64,000 bases of DNA, from NCBI GenBank assembly GCA_008508345.1, contig QNGE01001036.1, forward strand, positions 43,289-107,288. Reading direction: 5' to 3'. Below the pieces are notes generated by a model. It was not told where the DNA came from and ran no database searches. It saw only the letters and a program-made list of their open reading frames with translations. The translations under genes and the position numbers were made by a program. Every line of letters starts with the position of its first letter. The first letter of the stretch is position 1. The stretch comes from Paragonimus westermani (lineage: Eukaryota; Platyhelminthes; Trematoda; Plagiorchiida; Troglotrematidae). Of the stretch, positions 36,839 to 48,136 are shown one piece after another.

Positions 36839-39800
36839 CTGCAGTTAAATAGTAAAGTGATAAAGAAACATGGTTAACTATGTTCGGAACAAAGGAGATC
36901 CCCTTAAAATTTAGAAGTTGCAATGTGTGTTGAATGATCTCACTGCTTACTATGATAGCAAAACTGGACCGACTTTGCCTAATTTGCTTAAATATCAAGT
37001 GGGAATGTACTGTCGGTAATCAGGCTAACTCTCTGCCAACTGAATTATGAAGCTACTTCCTTAACTAAGAAATCTCACAGTTCTATTCACTGACCGATCA
37101 GTACTATGAGTGCAGTGATTAAAAGCTAACTTGTCAGGGGCCACAGTGAACGGCCTGTTGTCTTGTAGGTTTGTGTGGTGAATACAATATGTCACAGTGT
37201 GATTGGTGGTCCTCTGGAAAAAGTATTAATTTATTGAGCTCCTTGCTCATTATCGCACCTGGGGCTGTAGTGTACATGACGCATAGTTACACAACGTTCA
37301 TTTCATAGTTCGCCGAAGATTAACTGTTTCGGTGGCCTCTTCTACAATGAAACTTGTTCTGAAACGTCAGTCGTTCATCAAGAGACACAGTAACAGACTA
37401 AACAGAAACAAACGTTTTGTGTTCCGGTGTGCCACAATTTTGTGGAATGCTAAAACAGTAGAGCGTAAGGCATATTGATCGTTATTGCGAGGTAACAGAC
37501 AGTTGAAATATTTATTTATACTTTGCTAGTGTCCAGTAAGAAGCTAACAGATTTATGGATATCCGAGGTGTTTTTAAGAACCCGAACGACAGATCATGGC
37601 AAGTATATACTTTAATCACGAGTTGTACCATAAGCAAAAAGTAAGTTCAACGTTTTTTCAAAAAAGTTGATAAAAAGTGTGCTAAGATGTTAATCCGCGA
37701 TCTGTTTCGAGTAGTTCTGAACTTATGCCGAATGTTTCGTGAGGACTTATCAGTTGTGTTTTAAACTATTATTGGGGAATAAATCAGATAATTGGACGTT
37801 GCTTGCCCACACCATCTTCGCAGCTTGCTTCCAGGTTAGGCTTAATGTTATTAGATGCAACAATGCTGACAGAATGACCTATTTCGAGAAGTGTTTTATG
37901 GTAGATTATCCAAAACATTGCACGTCTGTCCACTTGTTTGTGTAATAATCTGTTATTTACGCCAACGACATCAGTGTTACGAGGATGGGAGACCGTCCAC
38001 TGACACAGCCGTCAGTTTGTTCTACCATTCTAGAAGTAACTGGCAACGCAAATGAACGCAGAAGTAACATTAGATGGAATATTCAGATGAACCGTATCCC
38101 GCTCTGGAATAGGCCTTCTTAGCAACACATTACACCGTAGGCTCGAAAACTTCATAGAACCTGTTTCTATGTGAACCAACCTCTGAAATGTCAGCTACCT
38201 AATTCTGACAGGTGATCACCAACTGGACAAATGTCTTTGCTGAGGATTCACGGTTTGATAAGGCTGCGCGAGGACAAGTGAGCAGGTGCACCGTCTGGTC
38301 GATGAATACCTATCAAACCTGACTGGTTACTGAGCGAATCGATCTGCTGAGGATCGTGTGTCTGTTTTGCAAAGGATATGCTCGCAGAAAGAAGGATCTT
38401 TAGCATTGGGGAAACAATAAACTCAACAAGTTTGACTGCTGCAAATTTAACTTATCCAAAGTGTAAAGAGCTGACACTTCAGGGATTCATTCAATCAATG
38501 GCTACTATTGCTTATAAGTTCCCGATTTAAGTTCAAATGTACTTCTAAGCAGTTCCAGTTTGAGTTGATTTTTTTGGTAACTGTTGAACGAACTACCTAT
38601 TTTGTTCTTCAGATAACCGTCTTTCGCTGATTTCCAAGCTATGTTTTTCAGTAATCCGAAGGACCGCCAGGAATCAGTTCGGCAGGCTTGTTTTATACTT
38701 GCTCTAATCGCATCAGATTAGCGCACAAGAAAACTGTATTGGAATTCTCTGTGCTGATAACTAACCAAGTAAAGTGACATTGAAACTTGACTAATTGATA
38801 CACTTGACCCAATCATGTTTTAAGTCCATATGCCTTGACTTAATATGTTGCACCATACAGTTTTGAGGTGATTTTTATTTAACTGTGAAAAATGGGTGCG
38901 TTTAATGCACTCTTTTGCAGACACGATGGATGTTTAAGAAAAAATTATCCTTGGATCCTCTAGCGAGTACTCCAGTGATGCCACAAGGTAGATTGTGACA
39001 CACAACACCTATGGATTAGCCTGCCATTTTATCATCTTACCAGATTAAGAAATGACGTTAGGCAACAACCAATAACCTTGTTACTTGCTAGCTGCTTGAT
39101 GATTCTTAACCAATAATGACAAGTTTTTTGCAGATACTAGTCCAAGATAATGACGATGCTTTTATCAGAGTAAGCTTTTCATGTCAATTTGTGTATGCGA
39201 ATTTACAGCGCAATTTCAGTCCGCGTTGTGGAATCTACCATGACCCACAATGTAAATAATTACAACATTTGTGCAGATTGGTAACGTGCACAATGGAAAT
39301 TATTCAAGCCAATATGAATATAACTATGGGGACCATAAAGTCAAAGTTGTGAAAATCTGATTGACAACTCCCTTCTTAGAGTACATTTTAATTCCAGAGA
39401 GCATCCATCACAACACAGGAATATGGACTTTGATTATGACACAAGAAGGGATCAGTATTTTTCTTTCGCAAAAATTGCAGGCTTTATTGCCAGATTGTTT
39501 CTCATGTTTAGCACGGATAAGAGTTCAGATTAGGTCCTCATAGGTTAAACGATGTGGGACGTGTCAATCAACTTCGATGAGTATTTTTATCAATGACTTA
39601 TCTTTCATTTCACAGAAGTATAAAGTTCACAAAGTGATGTTTTTTATATTTGTTTCGATCCAGCATGTAAGAATATGAAAGTTTATGGAAAGAGTGGCTT
39701 GGTTTTTTTCGCCGCTTCGAGTTCCATTAATCCTACCCAACATTAACCATTCTGGTTTATCGAAATTAGTCAAGCGATCACCGTAACAACTTGCCAAATC

Positions 39801-42800
39801 CCACTGTTATCAGTGGTTTATTCCGATTGCAGTAGGTCTGCTTAATTTTCCGTGAGGGAAACTATAACACTATACTTCTTCTACTCAAGATTTAAAGGAA
39901 ATTCTTGTCCTTACGCAGTTTGAATGCCAGCACTTCAGTATATCACCTTCTTCCCAAAGTAATTTCTCTGTTGAAAAACGGCTCAAAATGAGGTACTTGA
40001 ATAAATGTGTACACTGCTGCAACACTTCGTTGGTGTTTATCTGAGATGTTATCAGGAATTTCTTAGATACTCTTCAAACAGTTGATGGATTTTGCTTTCG
40101 AAAATCTGCATTATTTGTTATTGCCCCCCCTCACGGGATAGCCAGTCCATTCTTCGCTTCCTCAGTCACGAATAACACAGTTCCTACTGAGACATTGGAA
40201 CGACAGGCGATAAAACCGCTCCACATTAACCGGTTTCTTATGATAAGTATGACTAACTACGTATACAATAAACGTGTCAGAGATGTGTTGATGAATGAGA
40301 ACCTCCATAAGCCACCTTGCAAGTTTTATTGCCTAAATCTATATTCACTGTGTTACTGACATAATGTTATTCCATGAAGAAACAAAACCAGATTGCACAG
40401 CCTGGTTTGTAAACAATTTCTACTAGAAGTCCCAATTGTGCTGAAGCTGAATCACCGTAATAGTTTCACGGACTGATATTCAACCGCTCACCTGTTACAC
40501 AGATTTAGGAAACAACCACAAGGCTCCGCGAGCTTTGTCACTAGAACAGCATCATTTGTGTCGTTATTGCCTTCATTCCCATTCCAATTGCAGTGCTTCA
40601 AAATGTGCCGATTCCATGGCTGGTAGACTGTGATTTGACTTATTCTGTTCTTTCGAATCATTCTTGAAATTCTTCCCTTTTTATGGTGTTAGCTAACTCG
40701 GTTGATTAACACATAGCAACATCTGGCGGCATCTAACTGTTGGCAACGTGAATAGTACATTAAAACGACACAGTAGCGAATTAAGTTTCTAGTCCGATCT
40801 TCCTGCTTGAGGCCAAGTGAGAAAAACCAATGTTTCTTATATCCATGGAACGTATTGCGTAGATCTGATGTGGGGCGAAATGTAATCATGTTTCATTCCA
40901 GAACGATTTCTTTGATGGCGCGAGTGTAAAGAATTAGCAGCATGTGAGTAGTTTGTCCACAGTTGAAAAATGTTCGTCACTTTCGATAACTCTCGTCAAC
41001 CTAAACAATATGGCGCACACACGAAGATTAATGAAGAAAGTCGAAGATATTATACCAGAAATTGCAGAGTCTCTAATGTTATCTTTACAAGGTACGTTTA
41101 AACCATAGTAGCCATGTGAAGTGAAAAACGAAAAGCGTTAAAACGTCGACTTTGTGAGGCAGAATTAAAAGCGTAAGGTTCGGAAAGTTATGTTACATAA
41201 ATTTGCTAGCCAAACACTAGGCTGTTTATTTCCCGGAAAATGTACTGTTTTAATGAGATGGTATTTTCAAGACTTGAATTCACTCAGGATCTCGATACTA
41301 GTTGAGCTTCTACACATTTCCCTTGAGCGTTCTTAACAATATTGTCGTTGTGCTACATGCAGTGTATCTAATAGACTGAATACCAATAACACACGAACTG
41401 ATTGTTTTCCGTGATAGTGACATATGCCGTTCGAGAGTCGAGATTCACTGAGTACACATACGTGTGATATTTAAAAATCAAACACTTCTACTCACTTTAA
41501 TGATTTCTACCATTTCTAGCTTTTCGATGGTACCGTTTCCATTGATATCGTACATTTGGAATGCCCATTCAAGTTTTTCCTCTGGCTTTCCACCCGAAGT
41601 GATATTGATGGCCAAGAGGAATTCTTTGAAGTCAATTTTACCGGAATTGTCTTTATCGAACGTCCGAAAGACATGAGTACAAAATTCTTCTGCGTCTCCA
41701 TCCGGGAAGAAGCCGGAGTAGACTTCAATGAATTTTTTCTTGCTCAGTTGCCCAGATGGACAATCACGCTAAACACAAAGGTTTGGGTGTAGAGCGTAGA
41801 TGGATTTCAGATGAGATAGGAAAGGAACCTAGACAGTGAGACTAAAACGTGTTGGTGTTAACAATGTCAGAAACCACTTAAAATGGTGCGTTCTGGGACA
41901 TTAATTTCCACGCATACAAATCAATTTGCAAACGGAGTGGTTGAAACTACAGATGTGTTCCAAAGTGAGGTTGAATTTTTGTTTGTAGATCATACAATAT
42001 ACACTAACTACACATACCATATTTACATCTGTGTTTAAATTCGAAAAACATTCGAAAGGCTGACGCTATTAAAACAGTAGTGGTTGACACGGTTTCTGGG
42101 GATACTGAGCAAGAAACTAATGTTTCGCAATCATGTTAGATAGAAAGAACATGCTCGAATTGTATAAACTAACAACAATTGCTGTTGTGGCGACATAGAA
42201 GAGCAAGGTATCATGCACTGTACTAAGATGTTGGATGATTCCGTGATTAGAGTTTCTTACTTAGCTGAGCGCGATTAATTCAGATGCTCAAAATAAATTT
42301 TGCGGTCAGGGTCACGGTATAGACTGTTCTATGGGAGTTGGTCCAACTCTAACCCAAGCCTGTTGTTTCTGCAACTTAGTTACATCAGCTCAACCTTTCA
42401 GTCTCAAACGTTCTAGGGTCTGGAAAAACCTGTTAAGAGTACCAGGTCTCTGTTATTTTTCGGCGCTACGTGCCAAACGTAAAGTAAACTTTATGAAGTT
42501 GTATTTTGGGTTTACTAACCGTTAAGTTGTGAGTTCTAATCGTCTTTCGTTTATAATGGTGCCCAACGACGTCGATGTCTTGCACCGTAGCTTTTCCTTC
42601 ATACTTCACGGATCCAAGGTGAATATTTTTTTAAAGTTCTTTCAAATAAAATGTGTTCACGGTAGTCCGTTCCTCGTCATAAGATTATGGCATAAACTGA
42701 CCTTTATTTATTTGGCTGCTGCCCAACAGTGACGGAGTCTGAGATCCATAATTTTCGCTGCCTACTTGAGGTCAACTTAATTTTCCAACCATTTATGTAA

Positions 42801-45459
42801 ACAAACGGGAGGTGTCGACATCCACCAAGTTTTTCCCAGATTTTGTCTCAGACGATCTTTATTCATCGTGACTAGAACTGCTCCGACCAGAACAGAGCGA
42901 TTCTTTTATGTCAACTGCGCAGTGGTTTGCCTGCGAAATGTAGACAAATATTCAGCGTTCGGTTCTAATTGTACACCTTGTCCAATGTCTTTAAATGCCC
43001 TATTGTGGAAGATTGAAGGTCGCTAGTCAATACCCCCGACTGTTATCGCCAAATTTAACAGCACTAAACGCTTGATCAAATCTGACCATTCGTTTTAATA
43101 AAAAAGTGTATTTCAAGCCAAATTTCTCTGGACAGCACAAAACTGAATTGGATAATCAATTTGTTTAGTAGAAAGTAATTTAACCCGATCATGATTACAT
43201 AATAACTGGTGTGCTTGTGTGTGTCTAGTCCCTGTGTCGTTAAATATTTGATGTATATAACTGGCATGTTTTACGTTTGCGACTGATGAGAGTAAATGAA
43301 ATGTTAGCAGATCGCAACATATGTCTTCTTTCTGCTCTGAGGAAACGAAATATATTGTCTATATGTATCCCTCCCAAATCTTGAAAAGTGGCTGAAAAAT
43401 GTGAAATTAAGAGGAAAAACCGATGAAAGTACACGATGGTGAATGATTAAGTTATAAAAACTTGATAAACTCGCCTTAAGAAGCAGCAAGAAATGATTCA
43501 CAGCAAGAGAAGCTCGGAGATTTGAGCACAAATTCAACTTGTCAAAAATCGCGCAGGCCCTATCGACTCGAATCTGTTATTGTCTTTTGGAACACGTAAA
43601 CGGTTGCGATAGACTGTGGTGGTGTGTTCCATATTGGATGCAATAAAACATATCGTTTATTTCTCAATTTTGAATTGATTCCTGGTGTGTATTCGCTGAG
43701 CTTAATCTGTGACTGCCACATCTATGGCAGGAGGTGACATTGCTTGCCAAATACCTACGCCTTACGACTGCGCTGTCTCGTGTATCGTAATAGTTCATGT
43801 AGAAAGTCAAAACTTCAAAATATTTGGAAACCTATCTCAAAGGAGACTGTACCGCATGCATACCTTTTAGTTATCTTTCTTGCATTCTCTTGCAAAATGT
43901 GCGCATGACAAGAGTGCACGATAAAAACGAATAAGAACGAATTCACATTCTGGAAACCACTTTGAAGTCTTTCTAACAGTTACCAAAAGCACTAGACTTT
44001 CCACCTGTTAACACCCGTGTGAGCCCATTTTCTCCAAGTTGTTTACTGTACATGGTGGAACTCGACACATTACCGCGCATGGCTTGGAAGTAAGTCAACA
44101 GATTACAACGTTTTGTGAAATCGTGTAAAAACGTACTTGAGAAGTTGGTGACCGTAGTCCATTCAAATAATTTTCAATAAAACCGATGAACATTGGACAT
44201 AGTACAGCGAACCAGAACCTCATCAGCCGTCTAGACTACGAACAAACAGCCCACATCTGCCACATACCACTGCTCATGCAAATATTCGTGTAGCTGTCGT
44301 GTGAGATACACAACAAGGACAAGCTGACCACTAACTGCTCGTACCAAGCAGCATGTCCCCAAATCGCTGAAAACTCATTCACAAACGTCGGACGCCTGTT
44401 CAGGTGTCAACCGACGGCAAACGGTACCCTCAGTTGCAGAGCACTCAATCTAAACAGGACACAGTCGATGTTCCTGACGTATTCTCGACAATTTTTCGGA
44501 GCAACCAGGAACACATGCTCTGTTTGCTGAGACCTTGGCTATCAAATGTCACAGTTCGCCATTATGTGTTCAAAACCAATGTTTGTGCTATGGCTACCCT
44601 GGTAGTCTGTATCTCCACAATTTCCATTTGCAACTTTTGTGTCCGTCTATTTAAGGCCTCAATCATGATTTCCATCTCAATTTTGTCTGAAATTAGTCAC
44701 ATGTCCATGTGCGATAAGCAAGTGTGTGCTGTGTTTAGAAAGCTCATTGAAGGAACAAACTGTCTGGAATAACGTTTTATCGAAAATTTGAATGCTGAGT
44801 TGCAGATTTACAGACGCATTTAAAAAAGGTGGTTTCTATGTGCCCAGCACGTGAGCAAGCATTCATCTTTTTAAAGCTATTCCAACGATGAATAAACTAG
44901 GTTTTTTGAGTTAGCGAACCGAGTTGTATATGTCTAATGTGAACTGGTAGGTTTTTGACCAATTAAGTTCACCACGACTACGCAGTGATCTCAAGGTGAT
45001 CATCTCGGCTTATGGCGCAGAACGTTAACTGGGAGCGCATACACATCTCACATTTCATTGAACTGGAGACAAGATGAATTCTTTCTGACAGTCAGGAGCC
45101 TACAAATTGTTGTTTAGGTTGGCTGATGTTTGCGTTCTTGCGAAGTTAGGCTGTGTTTAACGGCCATCTTATGATACAAAAGTATAAAGATCCGTATAGA
45201 ATCCACACTTGTTTCACGTACACACTGATATAGAAGCTACACAATTAGGAAACTGATCAGTCACTAGGAAGTGATTATACACATTTCATGCTTATAACTT
45301 GACTCATTTTTGAAGGCGACTTGTAAACAACATCAATGAACTCACGATGAACCCTCGGTACCATTGTTTAATTTGTTTCTTGGTGAAATTTGTGTTTCCC
45401 CGTAAGAACTCCAAATCTTCCTTGGGCAACTTTTTGTGTGATCCCAAAAAATTTCCCAT
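36650..45459 (-). CDS. Neuronal calcium sensor protein (recoverin/neurocalcin/visinin-like family), three exons
   Basis: Joining 45459-45346, 41768-41496 and 36838-36650 gives one frame of 191 codons plus TAA, the usual family length (about 190-193). The protein begins MGNFLGS, a good N-myristoylation signal. It then has the [13 protein letters not shown] helix, the degenerate first EF-hand with the family hallmark CPSG (41-44), and three complete EF-hand loops: [12 protein letters not shown] (76-87), [12 protein letters not shown] (112-123) and [12 protein letters not shown] (158-169). HVFRTFD and [10 protein letters not shown] are strongly family-like. Known role: Ca2+ binding exposes the myristoyl group so the protein docks to membranes and regulates receptors, channels or cyclases in neurons and sensory cells. 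Both introns are phase 0 with GT-AG ends. The N-terminal residues 3-12 are unlike those of vertebrate members, so I do not assign it to NCS-1, hippocalcin, neurocalcin or recoverin. Confidence 0.92.
36839..41495 (-). other. Calcium sensor intron 2
   Basis: 4657 bases, GT-AG, phase 0. No repeat was recognised within it. It contains a possible opposite-strand exon at 41010-41091. Confidence 0.85.
41010..41091 (+). CDS. Possible first exon of an unidentified gene nested in the calcium sensor intron
   Basis: An ATG in fair context (AACAATATGG) opens 27 codons plus one base, up to a good donor (CAAG then GTACGT at 41092). The peptide [10 protein letters not shown], continuing with [12 protein letters not shown], looks amphipathic and protein-like. 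No downstream exon was found, and a run this short can arise by chance. No function is suggested. Confidence 0.22.
41496..41768 (-). CDS. Calcium sensor exon 2 (EF-hands 1-3)
   Basis: 91 codons between an acceptor (GTTTAG ending at 41769) and a donor (GTGAGT starting at 41495). It carries RDCPSGQL, the second EF-hand, the linker [14 protein letters not shown] and the third EF-hand, ending MVEIIK. The exon end before AIY is at the position where family members read EIV.AIY.M. Confidence 0.93.
41769..45345 (-). other. Calcium sensor intron 1
   Basis: 3577 bases, GT-AG, phase 0. It holds a Penelope-like 3' fragment (44199-44670) inserted in the orientation opposite to the gene. Confidence 0.85.
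44199..44670 (+). mobile_element. Penelope-like element 3' fragment, copy 1 (GIY-YIG endonuclease region, broken)
   Basis: In the frame starting at 44253 the translation follows the C-terminal GIY-YIG endonuclease of Penelope-like elements. It reads a Cys-rich [18 protein letters not shown] (where YIGRT is usual), [12 protein letters not shown], then ETLAIK and PLCVQNQ near the end. Stops lie at 44325-44327, 44451-44453 and 44475-44477. A longer frame on the same strand (44404-44772) reads a different phase and is a shadow. Nearly identical to the copy at 53170-53641: I count 7 differences over the first 451 bases. It lies in intron 1 of the calcium sensor gene. Confidence 0.75.
45346..45459 (-). 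CDS. Calcium sensor exon 1 (start codon, myristoylation signal)
   Basis: 38 codons from ATG (45459-45457) to the donor GTGAGT just after 45346. It encodes [10 protein letters not shown] up to QWYRGFI. Gly2 and Ser7 fit the myristoylation consensus. The start is chosen because it is the only ATG that places Gly at position 2 and gives the correct distance (38 residues) to the first EF-hand. Any 5' UTR exon is not identified. Confidence 0.88.
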
Positions 45460-47144
45460 TCTTTTAAAGGTTCAAGGTATCAGGAGAAATATTTTTGACG
45501 TTGTCTGAAGTATCAGGGATGAAGTCCTGCGGTCTTCTTTTGGTTTTGGCGTGAACGTATCTGCATTGAAAACGAGCAACGTGATATATATATATATAAC
45601 AGTGTGTTTTCCCCAGTCGTATCTAACACAGTCAACTGTCATACATTGTCGATCGAAAGTATCCTGTGAATTGACTCTTTGTCAATCTAACTGTATTAAG
45701 TTATTCACTTTCACAATTACAAATAGAATTACGTTAATGTTGTGACAGTGACGGCAAACCGATTAAGTTATGCATGTCCACATACTGGTCTGTGAGTGCT
45801 TGTGCTCATCATATAGGGAAGTACAGTTTGTTAAAGAATCAGTATGTCATTTAAAGATTTGACTTTTGTTACCCTGATCATAATAGAAGAAATCATACAG
45901 AATGAAAAGTTTTCTATTCAATGTCATACATTGAACCTAAAAGTAGACATCATTTACGAATTTTATACAAACCTAAAATATTAAGAGTAACATTTCCGAT
46001 TTTCAGTAGGTCAAGCATGATTTACGTCAGTTAGTGGCACCTGACGATGTTTATCCCTATGAAACTTAAAGGATGTTTGTGCCTGACGTAATGTTTGTTC
46101 ACTGATTTAACGATAAAACTGGTTTTTAATCTCTGATTTCTTTAAAACTCTGATCAAGCAGAGAGAATTTTTCCGCTCAAATAAACTTGGTAACAATCTG
46201 ACTTGGCTAGTGATTGACAAGTTTGTAGTGAAATGTTGAATATGTTATTCATACATATGTGCCATTTCTTTACAATATCCCGCTTCACTTTGACCGGTTT
46301 AGAGGACTTACAAATGGATCAGGAATAGTATAGTAAGAAACAATGCTGGTCTGCTTGCTGCGGAGTAAGTTCACTTACTCGAGACTAAGGCCGCCATAAG
46401 CAGCAATTTTAACTGGCAAAATGTGACATTTTGTAGTATCTATGTGGTTATTGTTAACTTCAGGCCTTGAGACTGAGCGGGCTACTGTTTGATGATTGGA
46501 AAAGAATTCACTGGGTGTCTTCGAGATGAAAGACGCTGAACGGCCTATAATGTCAAGATTGTGAATGAGATCAATCTAGAATAGAATGAGCAGAAGAGAC
46601 ATTTACCTATGACCTGTCTAACGTAACAGGAGTACTTTTGAGCAAACTAAAATGAACTTTGTAAAACTGTGTGAATCTTCGCTGAAAACAATTTGGCTCA
46701 TACGCGAAAACTTTTCAAATTAGTTGCTGAGTTGAATAGCTTGTAGGAGCATGAAATAGCTGGTCACAAGACGGAAAACGTCAATGAACCTGTTAATAAA
46801 ATCAGGTGGAACAGCCCAACTATCTGATGCGCTTTATTCTCTATTACTACTACTACACACTTAAGGGACAGGCTTTCATTTATATCAGTCACTACCAAAT
46901 TCCGTTAAAGTGCAATGCTTCCATGTTATTGCTTCCAATAAGGAATTTAGCCCGACTGGATTAACAGGGGTGTATCAATTTATGCTAAGTCATGCTAAAC
47001 GGTGTTTAATAATCGAAAGTCCAGAGATGTGATCGTAAATCTCTGTATGCGGTACCGTCCTGTACTACAGTTTTACTAAACTTACCCTTTTCTGCATCTA
47101 TTTTGTGGACTACACGCACTTCGTCATCTTCTCCAACACAGCAT
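45460..47144. other. 5' flank of the calcium sensor gene
   Basis: No supported gene. A dinucleotide AT run lies at 45584-45598, about 130 bases upstream of the start codon of the minus-strand calcium sensor. It is near where a promoter or 5' UTR could be, but nothing else identifies one. Confidence 0.4.
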
Positions 47145-47495
47145 TTACCCAATTATATAGACCCAAGGTATCAATGGTTCCAGAAAGTCATTTGCATACG
47201 ACCTTTCCATATGCTTAATATTCTCATCATTAAGCTCATCACGTACAAACTCGTGGTCAACACATGTGACATTGTCTTGCTCGCTGTTACCATCGTCATC
47301 ATCGTCGCCATTCTTCGCGTGCTTATCACCGTTATCATCATAACCATCATCAAAGCAATCATCTTTACGACCATTGTTTCCCAACGTCTTATTTACGTTC
47401 ATCCAATCTTCTTCTCTGTTCTCCTTCAGTGCATCATCCTGAATATTATCAACCCACTCAGCGTTACCACTGTTTCTTGCTTTGTTCTTCTGCAT
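47145..47495 (-). CDS. Possible exon encoding an acidic, Asp/Asn-rich segment
   Basis: A 116-codon minus frame from an ATG at 47495 to a stop at 47147-47145 is hydrophilic and very acidic. Pieces are EWVDNIQDDALKENREEDW, a KNGDDDDDGNSEQD run, and CVDHEFVRDELNDENIKHM. It ends LEPLIPWVYIIG just before GGGTAAAT, which could be a donor. A different minus frame continues as CCVGEDDEVRVVHKIDAEKG up to a GTAAGT at about 47085. Possible readings are two neighbouring exons, one frameshifted gene, or translation of an imperfect ATC/CAT-rich repeat. The plus-strand frame across the same bases is hydrophobic only because it mirrors the Asp/Asn codons. No family recognised. Confidence 0.3.
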   Translation of the reverse strand: MQKNKARNSGNAEWVDNIQDDALKENREEDWMNVNKTLGNNGRKDDCFDDGYDDNGDKHAKNGDDDDDGNSEQDNVTCVDHEFVRDELNDENIKHMERSYANDFLEPLIPWVYIIG

Positions 47496-48113
47496 AAGCT
47501 TATCTGTAGCTTACGCTCGTCATGATTTCTTCAAAGATTTTGCACTTCGACCGCAGTTTTTTCAAGTGGTACGCGACAAAATGTTACGTATCTCCTCTCA
47601 CCGTTTTAAGTGACCATGTATAATGTATTTTTAGAGCAAAATTAGCTCAACCTATATCACGTGCCTCGGTGACCGGACAATAAGAACAGCTGTCCGTCTA
47701 CGAGCACTTCAGGTCTATTCGGTCATTGTAATTCAAACTACTCCGTGTCAAGTACAGTGACCGATCGATACTGTATTGATTTTCGTCAGCTGGGTTAACA
47801 ATTTCGTGTTCACGTCTCAAAATTGCTTGCAAGTAATAGAACATACCTGCCTTACATGAGAATTCCTAACTACATTAGGACAATAATCTTGATGTGGCGT
47901 TTGTAATTAAAACTTCTTTATCAGATGCTACGTAGCTGGCATTTACTCGATTCCTTTGTGAGCCTTCCAGACAAACAGGCACACAGACCGGGGAGTAGAT
48001 CGCGGTTAATGTTGATGAACTATGTGAAGACTGAAACTAGGGTTCCGTGCTTACTTTTAATGTCAACTAACCAAAGGACAGCCGTGACCAATTTTGGACG
48101 GGGCTCAGTGTGA

Positions 48114-48136
48114 ATGTAATGCAATGTAATGTAATG
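48114..48136 (+). repeat. Short AATGT/GTAAT pentanucleotide repeat
   Basis: Four to five imperfect units (GTAATGCAATGTAATGTAATG). Tails like this can mark a LINE 3' end, but no LINE body was recognised to the left. Confidence 0.6.

Noticed and set aside
41516..41728. 70-codon minus frame across calcium sensor exon 2, and the 78-codon plus frame 41556-41792
   Set aside because: Both are out of phase with the EF-hand frame, which reads through from splice site to splice site.
44404..44772. 122-codon plus frame, repeated at 53375-53653
   Set aside because: It reads across the Penelope-like fragment in the wrong phase. The endonuclease-like residues are in another frame with stops, and the repetition is due to the element.
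47103..47525. 140-codon hydrophobic plus frame that looks like a membrane protein
   Set aside because: Its Ile/Val-rich stretch is the mirror of Asp/Asn codons (GAT, GAC, AAT) on the minus strand. The acidic minus reading is the more natural one.
47925..48113. Frame with LPDKQAH and RPGSRSR, reminiscent of the LINE motif LPDEQAGFRPGRS
   Set aside because: The similarity covers only about 15 residues with a missing GF pair, and no other reverse-transcriptase motif follows. The short repeat just after it is suggestive but not enough.
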